Shown piece after piece: positions 22,235 to 33,473 of a DNA stretch of 64,000 nucleotides (within the stretch, counting starts at the first letter, position 1; every line of letters starts with the position of its first letter). The DNA is taken from positions 235,887-299,886 of the forward strand of contig NW_024468537.1 in assembly GCF_001632365.1 (NCBI RefSeq). The letters run 5' to 3'. The position numbers and the translations under genes were made by a program. The notes under the pieces are model-generated. The model made no database searches, was not told the origin of the DNA, and was given only the letters and a program-made list of their open reading frames with translations. Source of the stretch: Laetiporus sulphureus 93-53. Its lineage: Eukaryota > Basidiomycota > Agaricomycetes > Polyporales > Laetiporaceae.

Positions 22235-23014
22235 CTAATAGGGCCAGTAGCACGACTCCTTCTCGAACCTTACAATGTCTCTTCCTACGTGCTCCTGCTC
22301 CTTGTTGATTCCTCTGAACGAGATCTTTCCTAGTCCTACACAAAGCTTGATAGCGATGTGTCTATCGACGAACGTGAAGTCATCGCCTCTCCCAATCCTC
22401 TCATTTAATGCTCCTAGGTGTCGCAGAATGCGATCGTGACACTGGATCTGTGCTTCCGTGAACTTGGCAGCGATGTGCGGCTGCTGTAGGACCTTGTACC
22501 GCTGAATGGTAGCATATACAGTGGGCGCAATGTTGTCTGGAAGTGTGCTTTTGGGATTCTCGTTTATCCTGAGAGGGTGATAATGCTGGGAGAGTGCGAA
22601 GGTGAGGACAGTGGTAGCGTTGTCGTTGGACCACCAGTGGGGTTTGTAGATAGGGACAGATGGGTCAGATGCATCTCTAGAAATTGCTTCGGCCCACGAG
22701 CTGACCTTTGTGCGCAGCTTCCGTAGTTCTGAGCAGTAGTCATTGGGCTTGGCGTGGAGTAGGTTGCTCACCGTTAGACAACGAGTGCAGTTGGGATGAG
22801 GTTGGTAAGGGTGGTAACGTCTGTTGGGCAGAATGATACCGTTGTGCACTTGAGGCGCTTTACCAGTCAGTGCAGCGCTGTTCCTTTTGAAGGAAGGAAG
22901 CGGCTTAGGCGATAGAGGCAAAGTGAAATGGTATGAAGGAAGTGGTGTGGAAAAAGCCCTGCCCTGGACGGAAGTGTTTCTGGGCAAAAATGTGCAGCTA
23001 CCAGTGTTAGACAC
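22235..23014 (-). CDS. Element B ORF0
   Basis: The frame is 259 codons long and lies between 5' LTR and gag. It begins VSNTGS at a GTG 35 bases after the LTR, and has no Met codon in its whole length. The N-terminal half is rich in Pro, His and basic residues. The C-terminal part contains DFTFVDRHIAIKLCVGLGKI followed by SFRGINKEQ, which matches the conserved end of ORF0 in element A. In an element whose gag and pol are full of stops, this frame is surprisingly open. Function unknown; no known domain recognised. Confidence 0.6.
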   Translation of the reverse strand: MSNTGSCTFLPRNTSVQGRAFSTPLPSYHFTLPLSPKPLPSFKRNSAALTGKAPQVHNGIILPNRRYHPYQPHPNCTRCLTVSNLLHAKPNDYCSELRKLRTKVSSWAEAISRDASDPSVPIYKPHWWSNDNATTVLTFALSQHYHPLRINENPKSTLPDNIAPTVYATIQRYKVLQQPHIAAKFTEAQIQCHDRILRHLGALNERIGRGDDFTFVDRHIAIKLCVGLGKISFRGINKEQEHVGRDIVRFEKESCYWPY

Positions 23015-23048
23015 TTGGTAGGGGCGTAAAAGGTCAGTCTTATTCTAA

Positions 23049-23702
23049 TGTCACAGCACACTGATGACAAAGATAGACAACCAAAACAAGAGTCCCCTTG
23101 AGGGTCTCTGGTAAGAGCCAACAGCGATGAGCTGTGGTGGATCGACGTGCCCACTGATGAGGCCTAGTTGCTAGTCACAGATTAAGACTTACTGGTGAGG
23201 TGAGGGCGCTATCATAATGGTGAGGATGTAACTAAATGTATAGCACACTGAGAGTGTCTGGTAAGACCCCTCTGTGATGGTAGTGGTGAACGAAGGAGAA
23301 TAAGACTGAGGTCTCCTCCTCGTCTCACTGGTCCTTATATACATGATTGTCTAGCTACTGTACAGTACTACATAAGCAAGTCACACACTATTCTACTGGA
23401 CGGTGCTACAATTGTACGATGTGTCCCAATTATCCTGATTGGTTGCCTAATAATAACCCACGGAGACGGAGCTCCTCTTGAGCACGCAATATGGCGTTAT
23501 GGTGATTGCAACATATGACGCCATGTCGAGGAGCTCAGTGTCACGTGACTATGCTGAGAAAGATCTGAGGTCATGTGACTAGATGCCTCGTTATCTTATC
23601 TCATTAGGTCACGTGATCCTTTGTGCGACGTGAAATGATGAAAATAATATGCTTCTAATAGCATTTGTTCCTATAATAACTTGTCAGGTAAAAACTGTGA
23701 CA
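23049..23702 (-). repeat. Element B 5' LTR
   Basis: The 654-base LTR is bounded by TGTCACA and TGTGACA, with a TATA-like box on the minus strand (TATATAAGGACC near 23330-23340). The flank AGAGC at 23703-23707 pairs with 15180-15184. Confidence 0.92.
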
Positions 23703-23921
23703 AGAGCCAAAATAAAATTTTATAAAAAATTCTTGAACAGAAAAAAATGCTATATTGCAAAAGAACAGGCATACCACCTGCATCTTGTCTTATGAACCAT
23801 GAATCCTCTAACCAGTAGCTACATAATATATTTTTACTGAGCAATTTGACCTGGAAATGAATGAGGAAAGTGCTTCTGTATAAAGGACTGGTAGTGTATA
23901 AAGGACCGATTGAAGACTGTA

Positions 23922-24605
23922 CCTATTGGGGTTCTAGCAAGCTACATGTGGGAACATCATGCCAGAACCAGTAAGGGCTCTGGCAGCAACTATGGCAACT
24001 ATCTACAAAGGCCGCAGTTATGCCAAGGTAATCCTATCTCATCCAATGGGATAATTGCCTGTAAGTGGGCCCACTGTTGAGGGACCAATGGGTGATGGCC
24101 AACAGGGCACATCACAACAGTTGTGACTTCAGGTGAGAGGATCTGTTCATACTCAGAACAATGGGTGAGATGATCAGTCTTCATTTGGATAAGTTGTGGG
24201 AAGATCCAGCCTATCCTGTATCTGGCTATACTGTATGCCGGTTGGTAGAGAAATCTCTTGTAGTGCCTGCTTATTGACTGGGCAGCAAAGTGGTGCCACT
24301 ATCTGAGTGGTGAATTAGGTGCTTGCTAGCTTGATGGTCCAATGAGCTTCGATAAGCCTACTGTAAGTCAAAGAGTTCCATTCTGGGCAAGTGGCCTGGT
24401 GTCATGTGACCAACAACTGACAACTTTCAAATAGGGCAAGTGGCCTGTGTCACGTGACCAACCAATGATAATTGTCAGATATGGCAAGTGGCTAAATAAT
24501 GTTTGCACAGGAGAATTCTGGCAAAGATAGGTTTGTTGTGCTCAGATGGATGATGCATTACAGATGTTTGGTGCAAAAAGAAAGGTGCCACCTAATACTG
24601 TGACA
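23922..24605 (-). mobile_element. LTR S2, second part
   Basis: The LTR resumes with CCTATTGGGG and ends CCTAATACTGTGACA. It is followed by ATTTC (24606-24610), the partner of the duplication at 14292-14296. Confidence 0.92.
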
Positions 24606-25660
24606 ATTTCACTGCTCACACTGAACCCAAACCCTGTCAGTCTTACAGATACCTTTCCAGACAGTTTTATGCATGATCTTTTTTTATAGGCTTCTTAAAT
24701 GGAGGTAAGTTCTGCTCAGAGCCTCAAAATCCAGTGTCGCTAATCTCAGTGTGCCATTGCTAGTGCCTTCTGTAATATGGCAGTCATTGTTGTGCTTATG
24801 CCCATTCCAGGTTTCATCACAACTTTGATTCACAAGAATCAGATGGAGAAGATGAAAAGAGTATATTGTGATATCTCCTTCATTTCTGGTTTTCATATAA
24901 ATAGCGGCATGGTTAGACTGATATGCACGTTCAAACCATCATGAAAAGTGCATTGATAACTGCTCTTCTCTTCATACTGTGCTGACTGATGCATTGACGG
25001 TACATACAGCATATGTATGATCAAGCTGTTCAGTTGGGAATCCTTACTCTCCCAAAAGATGACTGAGAAGCACGAGGAAGAGTTGTCATTCATTAAGAAA
25101 GGCAAGCTATTGGACCTTTTGAATGAGAATTTGAAGTGTGTCATGTCTGCTCCTGAGTTCTGTGCTTGTCTTGACACATGTTGTGCTCAGTTAAGTCATA
25201 CCTCTGCTCATAATGCTTGTTACATATTCCACCTATGTAAGTATCCATTGATTACAGTATCTATAAGATGTCAATGACTACCTCAAACATTGATCATGAA
25301 GCAAGAGCTTATGGGTATTTTATTTCATTCATGACTGACCAATGTCTATCTAACAGCTCTTTCAGCATCTATGATGTTTTCGTCGATTGTTCGTGAGCCT
25401 CACTTGCTATGCTCTTTAACCAATAGCTGATGCTGATGCCACGGATGCTAGTGTTCAGCTTATTTAGTATGTAAATGCATACGTTTGGCATGCTTCCAGC
25501 TATAATGCGAGGTGATCAGATTTTATTTTCAACCATGGAAATTGGTTGAGATCTAACATTAAGTCATAGCAAAGGTGTCCTTGGATCATCTCAATGACTT
25601 TTTGTATGAGGTACATCCTTCTGCAAGCTGAAATCGATGGGCAGTCTCAGCTATAATTGG
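24606..25660 (+). pseudogene. ABCC pseudogene, fragment 4: end of transmembrane domain 1
   Basis: MIKLFSWESLLSQKMTEKHE then ELSFIKKGKLLDLLNEN (25017-25130) is the conserved intracellular loop of ABCC transmembrane domain 1. AKVSLDHLNDFLYE (about 25568-25610) is the segment that leads to the first nucleotide-binding domain. Stops and frame changes separate the pieces. Confidence 0.8.
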
Positions 25661-25779
25661 TCAGGCTGAGCTCCTCGACGAGTTCTTAGAGTCATCACAT
25701 GACACTGAAAGACCAGTAATGATAGTGCCACCTGTGGTCAAGGAGAACATAATCAGGATACGTAACACAGCTTTTACCT

Positions 25780-26690
25780 GATTGAATGAGCAAGTTGGTC
25801 CTATGACACCAGAAACTTCTAGACGCAAATTCACACTCTGTATCGATGAAGAGATGCCATTCAAGAATGAATGTATCAATCTCATCATAGGTCCCACCAG
25901 ATCAGGGAAGACCTCACTGCTGATGGCACTCTTGGATATGTGATCTGAGGACATTATAGATGGCGTACACTTGATTGAGTTTTCACAGGTGAAATGCATT
26001 ACATCCCTGCTGGACTGGACTCTTACATACAGCTGCCACATGATGGAGGTGTGGCATATGCTGCTCAAGAATCCTGGGTGCAGAATGAGACTATTTGTGT
26101 GAGCATTTAACTTGTGGTAATCGCTATGGTGATAACTGTTTAGCATATTCCCAGAACAACATTGTGTTTGGCATGCCATACAATGAAGAACGATACAACA
26201 GAGGTATGCAGTACATAGTGGGTGGAATCCCCACTAATGGATTGTTAGTCATTTATTAGTGTGTGCTAAAGTGTGATCTTGACCTCTTCAAATCAGGCAA
26301 TGCAACTGAAGTTGGTGAGAAGGGTATCACATTGAGGTGAGTCTAGATGAAAACTGTGAGAATGTCATGTTAATGAGATCATTGCTAGTGGTAGGCAAAA
26401 GGTCTCATGCATAATCTGAACCTCCTGTGCACTTGATATTAACTATCTGCAGGCACACATTACTTTCGCATGAGCTGTGTACTTCAGCACAAAGATACTC
26501 CTCCTTGATGATGTGAGCTCTCGAAATGGATCATAAAAGCTTAAGCTAATGTCATGTAGGTCCTGGCTGCTCTTGACATGCACACCAATCACTGGATCGT
26601 GGAGAAATGCTTAAGAGGAGACTTGATCAGCAGTCGGACAGTACTGCTTGTCATGAGTAACATTCAACTTGATGCTATTCCATGTTGAAA
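25780..26690 (+). pseudogene. ABCC pseudogene, fragment 5: nucleotide-binding domain 1
   Basis: Walker A reads GPTRSGKTS at 25890-25916. The Q-loop region reads VAYAAQESWVQNETI. The next exon reads NNIVFGMPYNEERYN. The signature motif is degraded to SGRQK (SGGQ expected, about 26386-26400), and Walker B is KILLLDDV near 26492-26515. Short GT-AG introns separate these, for example GTGAGC...TAG at about 26512-26560. TGA interrupts the segment after the P-loop. The order of motifs is that of an MRP-type transporter. Confidence 0.88.
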
Positions 26691-26699
26691 TTAGCCTGC

Positions 26700-27420
26700 A
26701 TTTAGACACATAATGTGACCTTGGTTAGCCCAGTTGCACATTTCATTGTGCCTATTGGTGTTGATGGGAGGATATTGAGCCAGGGATCCCTGGCCAATGC
26801 ACTTGAGCATAATGAGCAACACACCGACAAGGTAGAGCATGAGGCTGAAGAGCTGAAAATGGTGGAGCAGAAGAACGAAGAGCCAAAGAATGCTTCAGCA
26901 AAGATGACAAACTCGTTGTGGTGGAAGAGATCGCTGTTGGTCAAGTCAGTTGGCCTTCACATGAGTATCACATTGCTTGAGTCTAATTATCTTCTGTTGC
27001 TTACTTGTTTACCTCAGTATGGCTGTACCTCTCCAGCCTCAGAGGTGCCCATCCCATCACCTTTTGGTCAGCATGCCTGTTAGGTTTGGGTATTTCTCAG
27101 GTGCTCAAAACTTTTCAAATCTGGTTCCTTGACTACTGGGCTCGTCAGTATGAGGAGCATCCTGCATCAGAAGTTAGGATACTTGAGTGAGTGACTCACA
27201 TGTCTCTTGTCAATAGTTATGGGCTTATTTGCTACATGCAGTTATGTGTCGGGATACTTGATTCTGATGCTGTTATATGTCGCTTTTTTCTGTTTGTGCT
27301 TCGTGCTTTATGCATACAGGACTGTCAGAGCATCACACAAAATTCACAGAATGCTCATCGACTCAGTGCTTAGCACAATGCTAAGATATGAGGTGCATCA
27401 TACTGTATGCTTTTATTGAC
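26700..27420 (+). pseudogene. ABCC pseudogene, fragment 6: linker and start of transmembrane domain 2
   Basis: AHFIVPIGVDGRILSQGSLA (26741-26800) is the end of nucleotide-binding domain 1. A charged linker (EHEAEELKMVEQKNEE) follows. The next part reads LKTFQIWFLDYWARQYEEHP and YRTVRASHKIHRMLIDSVLS, typical of ABCC transmembrane domain 2. Recognisable transporter sequence ends near 27420; I did not find the second nucleotide-binding domain. Confidence 0.85.
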
Positions 27421-28470
27421 ATTTGTTCACTGATGGCTCGATAAGACTCCTGTTTTGCATATCATCACTAGATGTACTCAAGACATACAATCTAGTGCAT
27501 TGTGATTGCAAGTACTTGGCTAGCTGTGAAAGGACAGCAAACAACTGAGTGGGATGAAGGGGGAACAGTGCAGGGAAGGTCTGCGCCTAGAGGTGATGCA
27601 AGGGCCAAATGTAAAAGATGGTGAAAAAATGGATCAACAAGGCAGCCAATAGGCCTGCAACCACATAGAGTGTATGGGCTGGGGTGATGTGCATGAGATA
27701 CACATGATAGAATGGTTCCAAAGCAAGTCTAATGACTTCCGGACAGAGTACAGGAATCTCAGGAGGTGGCCGTACCGTCTCAGTGGCAATGTTCTAGTGG
27801 TCGGTCAAGCGTGTTCGACAGTGAGAGCAAAGATTCTGATTAGTTTGTGAAGTAGAAGCAGTAGATTGTGGAGGAGAGGGAGACTGCTGTCTCTGTGCAC
27901 TGCTGCACAAGTCTGTTCACATACTCTAGCTCATAGATATGCCATCCGAGGTCGTCCTCAAACCTCCTAACTACACTACCCTTTTATACTGTGTTTTTGG
28001 GGCATGTTTGCCTGAGACTCAATTGCCCATTTGACCATGCTTGGGCCTGTAACTCATTACCTTGCCTCACTCATCTCGTTCTGAATCCCTTGGAGGGCCT
28101 GCCGCTGCAGACCACCCCATCACATCTCGTTCTGAATTTCTTGGCTTCTACTCACCTGTGTTGCACTCTGCTCATTGCAGTTCCTGGAAGCCTGCCCCAG
28201 TGGTCATTCTGTATCACAGAAACCCCCTTGTTCCCATTCTGAAGGTACCCTGTCTGCTCTTTGGACACTTCACCCATGCTGCTCAACAGTTTTAGCTGGT
28301 TTTTGGTCCATGCCCATGTGCCAGGTTCTCCTTGCTTCATCTTAGATGTGGTCTCCCATCAGTTCCTTGTCTAGTCCACAGTCACGGTCCTCAGACACGT
28401 CCACCAACCCAACTGCCCATCCTCCCATTTTCTCAGTACTTGCAACCTCTCACTGATCTCGCCGTCCACC
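27421..28470. other. Unassigned sequence
   Basis: I see no recognisable gene. A short direct repeat (CATCTCGTTCTGAATYYCTTGG) occurs at about 28073 and 28125. Confidence 0.4.
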
Positions 28471-28920
28471 ATGTCACACACATCGAACACCACTCTTGAT
28501 GAACCTGGATCAGCCTATATCTTGCAGATCCATCTGTTCCTTCTTTTCCTCAAAGCTCTGACCATTGAGTGGGTACATGTCCTGACCGGATCGTGTCCTG
28601 CTATGGTTGAGTGGAATGAGTGGCACTGGAGATTCCAATCCCTCCTAGTACATGTTCCACTCCTTTTCTTCTCATGTATTCATGTTGACTCCTCCATCCA
28701 GGAACTTGCTAATGCTGCCTGCTTGAAGTTGGCACAGTCCAGAATGCAGGTGCCTCTGACCGATTCCTTTGGGTGGGTCAGTGACCTCCACACCCTCACT
28801 GCTTCACCCTTGTCACATGATCAACAGTCAGTATCAGCCCTCTTGGATCAGCTTTTGTCATTGCCTCCTCAGTTGCTAAATAACATGTTCTGTCCCAATG
28901 CCCCCCATCTGGAGCAGTAA
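28471..28920 (+). CDS. Hypothetical ORF, 149 codons
   Basis: The frame is open from ATG 28471 to TAA 28918-28920. It contains a hydrophobic stretch (FQSLLVHVPLLFFSCIHV) and a Leu/Gln-rich end (LLDQLLSLPPQLLNN). No domain is recognised, and there is no sign of introns. It lies between two decayed genes and may itself be a remnant. Confidence 0.3.
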   Translation: MSHTSNTTLDEPGSAYILQIHLFLLFLKALTIEWVHVLTGSCPAMVEWNEWHWRFQSLLVHVPLLFFSCIHVDSSIQELANAACLKLAQSRMQVPLTDSFGWVSDLHTLTASPLSHDQQSVSALLDQLLSLPPQLLNNMFCPNAPHLEQ

Positions 28921-30508
28921 TACCTGCTTTGTCCCATATCAGGCAACCTTCGCTCACCATCCATGCCCCTGCTCTCGAGTTATGGGACAATGATCTGGAC
29001 TGTACGTTGTGCTCGGAGGACTTTGCTGGAGATAACAGTCAGTTTTGAGGTTGCATGTTGAGGCTCATAGTACATCGTTCGTGTAGACCATCCATACTCC
29101 TGTCCTGATGTACCTGTTTCACCCAAAACTCAATCGAATGTACTTGTCCCATCCTGACCTTGCTGCCATACATTTGGGGAGTCAATTCATAGTGAGGGCA
29201 GTTGCACTGGTCACCTCACAATGTGCTGACCATGCATGGTTCATGATCATTAGAATGCTAAGCTTCAAAGACAACACTTGCATGGATTTCGTGCACAAAC
29301 TAGCACAAGTTTAAATGAGTATGGACTTATATCTGCTGCTATCAGCGAAGCAGCCTGTGGAGTGACTGATAATGCATGTCAGCGATAAGCCTTTGAATGA
29401 CTGATATGGCAGCCTAGAACATATCTATATATGCATGCTTGGTCTCCTATGAAGGTGGACAAAACCTCATGTCCTTTTCGAAACTGTCAGGTAAGCTTTG
29501 TGCATCAAAATCTTTCATATGTACTAACTCCAGCAGATTTTCCTGTCCCTCGCTCAAACTCCTACTACAATCCTCTGTAACTCTGACTGTGGCTTTGAAG
29601 ACATGAGATATCCTTTGAAGATCAATCATTGCACTGTCGTGGGACATCTTGACATTCATAACGACATTGCACTACAGACTGTGGGTCTTCCTTTGTGCAA
29701 AATCAGCCCTCAATTTATTTGATCATCCTTGATGAAGAAACATTCTCGATTGCCTTACTGTCAGCATATGTCCCATGCATGATGTAAGCTTCATGGAACC
29801 ACATCGAGAGCATATGACTCATATCATCAGCAGGCCTGATCTTTGCCTCAGAGGTCTGCAGTCATAATGTATTGTTCTGGATTCCACATTGAAGTTGACA
29901 TCCAGAGTTCACCATCAAGCTATTGTTCAATGAACACTATGAGGTCTTTGATAATGCTCAACTGCTTGTCCAGATCGTAATCAATGGAACAGTCATTGGA
30001 GAGATGGGACTGATAAAGAAGGACTACAAAAATTCACCGTTATAAACATTAGAGGGTGTTATGAGATTGTATGTCACATGAATTATCTCCTGCATATGCT
30101 ATTCTTATGTAGCTTAAATTTTCAGGCATTCTGATGCATCATCTTTTTCAATTGCTGTATTCTGAGGAAATGCAGCACATATAGAGGATCAGCTGTCTTC
30201 TGTGTCCATCAGTGTGACAGAAGTTCTCACGCATTTGTTGCGACATCAACAAGGTAAGTGTGGACTATCACGTACTTCATCTCATTCCTACAGCTGAAGT
30301 TGCCACATCAGAAATTACATTCTGGCCCATCGACATGAACAACCATACACTTCCATCCTTTGAGATTGCATTTGGAGTATCAGTGTCTTCTGATCTGCAC
30401 CGTTCAGTGCTTGTCAGCGCTGCTACATACAATCACCAATGAAGAGAGTTGGGTATGATTGCTATCCTTTCTGAGTGCAGATTATGCTTCAACTGAGATA
30501 CACAATCA
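28921..30508 (+). other. Decayed sequence upstream of TPR gene
   Basis: Fragmentary frames on the plus strand occur, for example FTIKLLFNEHYEVFDNAQLL and VQIVINGTVIGEMGLIKKDY (29910-30020), and ITFWPIDMNNHTLPSFEIAF (about 30318). They could be the N-terminal part of the TPR gene below, but I cannot assign a domain. Confidence 0.35.
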
Positions 30509-31165
30509 GTGATTGTACTTGGTGAAGCTGGAATGCATAAATGGCTGCAATTTGTACAAAATGACTTGAAGCAATGTGGGAAAGTCGACCGTCACTTTTT
30601 TTCACTTCTTTACAATGGGATTAAGCATCTGTCAGCAGTCAATGCAGAAAATTTCATATCGCAATACCTCAACAAATTGGGCGACATCAATGTAAATGCC
30701 TATGAAGCATTACATGATAAGGATGACCTTGATTGTATGATCCAAATCTATGCAGATGCTGTTCAATGGTCTTTAGATGTGGATTTAATAAGGCCTACAT
30801 ATTTGTGCAATCTTGCAATGGCACTTGCTCAATGCTTTGAGCAGCTTGGCAATCTCGATGACATCGAACGGCTGTACATGCAATTTGAAGATGCTGTACG
30901 ACTTATTCTGGACAACGCACTGCATTTAGGCTATCTTGGAACTTCATTGCTCCTTTGTTTTGAGCATTCTGATGACTCCATCGATATCAGAAGAGTGGCA
31001 AAGGCATTAGAGTGATGCATTCAGCTCACACCAGATGATGACATGTCAAAATCCATGCATTTAAGCAACTGCAGTGTATCTTATTTCAGGACCTTTGAGC
31101 AATTTAGAGATATATCATATATTAACAAAGCTATTGAGATGGCTGATCAAGCTGTGGTGCATGCG
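30509..31165 (+). pseudogene. TPR-array protein pseudogene, first part
   Basis: The translation shows tandem units of the type found in the long TPR (often TPR-CHAT) proteins of mushrooms: LCNLAMALAQCFEQLGNLDD, LGTSLLLCFEHSDDSIDIRR, CIQLTPDDDMSKSMHLSNCS. A TGA at 31013-31015 falls between ALE and CIQLTPDD where Arg is expected. The array breaks off at DQAVVH (about 31160), where a gag-only element is inserted, and resumes at 37094. Confidence 0.75.
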
Positions 31166-32579
31166 GCACTCAGGTACGCTCTTGTCAAAAGCAGGGAGAA
31201 GTGGCTGGTCGGACGATCATAGCGACATGCCCTAGCAACCGGTGGGTATCGTATGACAGGATCTGAGGGTGGCACTTATTAATAAATAGCAGACCTCAAG
31301 TTGTACATACCTTGGTAGTTTGACTACATCTAAACAACTCTATCGAGGTCCCTGAACACTGGACTTGTCTTCGCTGTGCTTAGACCATGAGATTCCAAGA
31401 CAAACTACCCCCATACCTGACTATTCTTTGGCCTCTGCTATGTCTGCTCGCATTACTCCCTGTGCAACTGGCATCAACCTAACATGTCTGAAACAACTGA
31501 GACCACAAAGTTCCCTCTCTTGAGTGAGGACAGCTATGGTAAGTGGGCAATCCAGATGGAAGCAGAGTTGATCAGGAAGGGCTGTGGAAGGCAATGATGG
31601 TTGAAACATCACCACTGACAGATGCGACAGAGATAGAGGCAGCAGTGTGGCTGGAGGTGGAAAAGGCCAAGCACTTGACAACCGAGATGGCAAAAGCGTG
31701 AGCGGAAATGATGCTGTGGGTATCGGCAGGGCAGCTGATGCATCTGGTGAGTCACGACCCTATGGAGTGCTGGGCGACTCTGATGCAGGTGCACTGAGCA
31801 TACAGATTTGCAACCTGACTGATGATGTGGTGACACTTCTACAGGGCAGTAAAGGGCCCCAATGAGGTGATGTCAGCATGGATCGGGTGGATGAAGAAAA
31901 TGGCCACAGATCTGGAATACACCAGGGTAAAAGTAGAAGAAGAGGACATGGTGTTAGAACTCACCATGGGCCTTGGAGGACACTATGACCAGCTCGTAGT
32001 CATGCTCGACTCAATCTCACCTGAACAGCTCACAGTCAGAAGTGTTACAATAAGACTTCTAAATAAAAAGACCCACCAGAAGGATGCAGAGGATGACCGA
32101 GATGTGGTGGCCATGATGGCTAAGGCTGGAAAAGGGAAGTGGAAGGCAGCTGCAGGGGGTGAGAAGCATAAGTGCTTCAAGTGCGGAGAAATAGAGCATG
32201 TACAGAAAGACTGCCCGACTAAGTCAGATGATGGCAAGGATGATGAGGAGGATGTGAAGGCCAAGGTGGCATATACTGACAGCCACATTCACCTATTCTG
32301 ATGGCTTGACAATGGCGATCGAGGGGGCATGTTGGAAGGAGAGTGTGCATGGCACTCAGGTATGCTCTTGTCAAAAGCGAGAAAAAGTGGCTGGGTCAGA
32401 CGATCATAGCAATGTGCCCTAGCAACCAGTGGATGTCGTATAACAGGATCTGAGGGTGACACTTATTAATAAATAGCAGACCTCGAGTTGTACATACCTT
32501 GGTAGTTTGACTACATCTAAATAACTCTATCAAGGTCCCTGAACACTGGACTCATCTTCGCTATGCTTAGACCATGATA
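31160..32579 (+). mobile_element. Gag-only Ty1/copia-like element (TR-GAG type)
   Basis: Two direct repeats of about 240-265 bases (about 31160-31402, and 32331-32579 continued at 37076-37093) flank a single gag frame. The 3' copy starts TGTTGGAAGGAG after a purine tract (GCGATCGAGGGGGCA). Between the gag stop and this tract there are only about 30 bases, so pol is absent. The 5' LTR seems to lack about 15 bases of its start. The last 18 bases of the 3' LTR (TGTGAGATTCCAAGAACA) are displaced to 37076-37093 by a TIR element. The host TPR frame continues immediately after. LTR copies differ mostly by transitions. Confidence 0.75.
31484..32301 (+). pseudogene. gag: Gag of the gag-only copia-like element
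   Basis: The start is ATG 31484 (MSETTETTKFPLLSEDSYGK), followed by a copia-type Gag (UBN2-like) domain: WAIQMEAELI, PLTDATEIEAAVWLEVEKA, ECWATLMQVH, then AWIGWMKKMATDLEYT. A canonical zinc knuckle, CFKCGEIEHVQKDC, lies near 32169. One base is lost near 31590. Four TGA codons (in KA-stop-AEMM, VH-stop-AYRFAT-stop-LMMW-stop-HFYRA) stand where Arg would fit. The protein ends DSHIHLF. Confidence 0.82.
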
Positions 32580-33473
32580 CCCCAGACATGGAACCATTTT
32601 TTATAGTTACATATGCATGCTATATCTGGTTTGGTATTTTCTCTTTACAACATGTATTTGCATGTATTGCATTTGACATAGTATATTCCAAGTTTGGCAC
32701 TTGACTTGCTATAGTGACAAATTGGCATCATATATTTTATTCACATCTTCAGCATGAATTTAAAATAAAGTGCATGAGATAATGCAGCATAGCATATTCA
32801 TCACAAAGCAGTCTCTCACCCTGTAGATAGCAGCGTATAGATACACATTTGGAGCAGGGTGTCACAGTGCATCATAGATCCTGCCAAAAGGCAAGAAAAT
32901 GGCTGCAAGGTGCTAGCCGTGCTCAGTGACCTGCACAAATACTAAGATAAGGGCCTGCCATAAATGGTTAGGTCAAAAGGGCATGCAGTGACATGCAGCC
33001 TGCAAAAAGGGACTCAAAGGGCCCTTAGCCTTATATCACACAAAGAGGAGGTGATGGCTTGTAAAGCTGCATGAAATAGATGAATGAAACTGGGGATACC
33101 CAGCTTCCTCATAGGTACTTATATACATGTAGGGCAGGACCCTGGCACTGTGCTACTGTGAGACCTCAGACACCTATATGTGAACATATTGCCAGAACCA
33201 GTAATGGTTCTGGACTTCGCCATGACAACTATCTAGAAATGGCTGTGGTCCATCCAATGAGATAATTGCTGGAAAGTGGTGCCACTATGTGAGTGGCTGA
33301 AGTGGTGCCACTTATTGAGTGTCCAATGGGGGTTCTGCCATGGCACATATTCTAATGCTGGTGCTACTATTTGGCAGCAAATTGGGTGCTTGCTAGCTTG
33401 ATGGTTTAATGAGCATGGGTAAGCCTACTATGGACCAAAGAGTTCCATTCTGAGCAAGTGGCCTGGTGTCACA

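Larger units (their letters stand above)
15185..23702 (-). mobile_element. Element B: full-length Ty3/gypsy chromovirus with dUTPase
   Basis: The complete 8518-base element has 5-bp duplication AGAGC (15180-15184 and 23703-23707). Order on the minus strand: 5' LTR (23049-23702), ORF0 (22235-23014), gag (19993-21804), pol as protease, RT, RNase H, integrase, chromodomain and dUTPase (15878-19951), 3' LTR (15185 to about 15833). Many frames are broken. The two LTRs differ at many sites, mostly CG against TG or CA, so the copy is old. The junction between the polypurine tract and the 3' LTR (GAGAAGGGGGTGATGTCACGG in element C) has lost about 12-14 bases here. Confidence 0.93.
14619..23919. mobile_element. 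Tc1/mariner-like TIR transposon, non-autonomous, hosting element B
   Basis: The left end CAGTCTTCAACTGGTCCTTT and the right end (reverse complement CAGTCTTCAATCGGTCCTTT) form terminal inverted repeats. The flanks are TA (14617-14618) and TA (23920-23921). The uninterrupted LTR S1 has a single TA at this site, so the dinucleotide was duplicated. Without element B and its duplication the transposon is about 780 bases (14619-15184 plus 23708-23919). I see no DDE transposase in it; a 137-codon frame at 14611-15024 has no recognisable motif. TA duplication and CAGT ends suggest the Tc1/mariner group. Confidence 0.75.

Noticed and set aside
28471..28920. ORF as a confident protein-coding gene
   Set aside because: Length and composition are compatible with chance in this region and no homologous motif is visible; kept only as low-confidence hypothetical.
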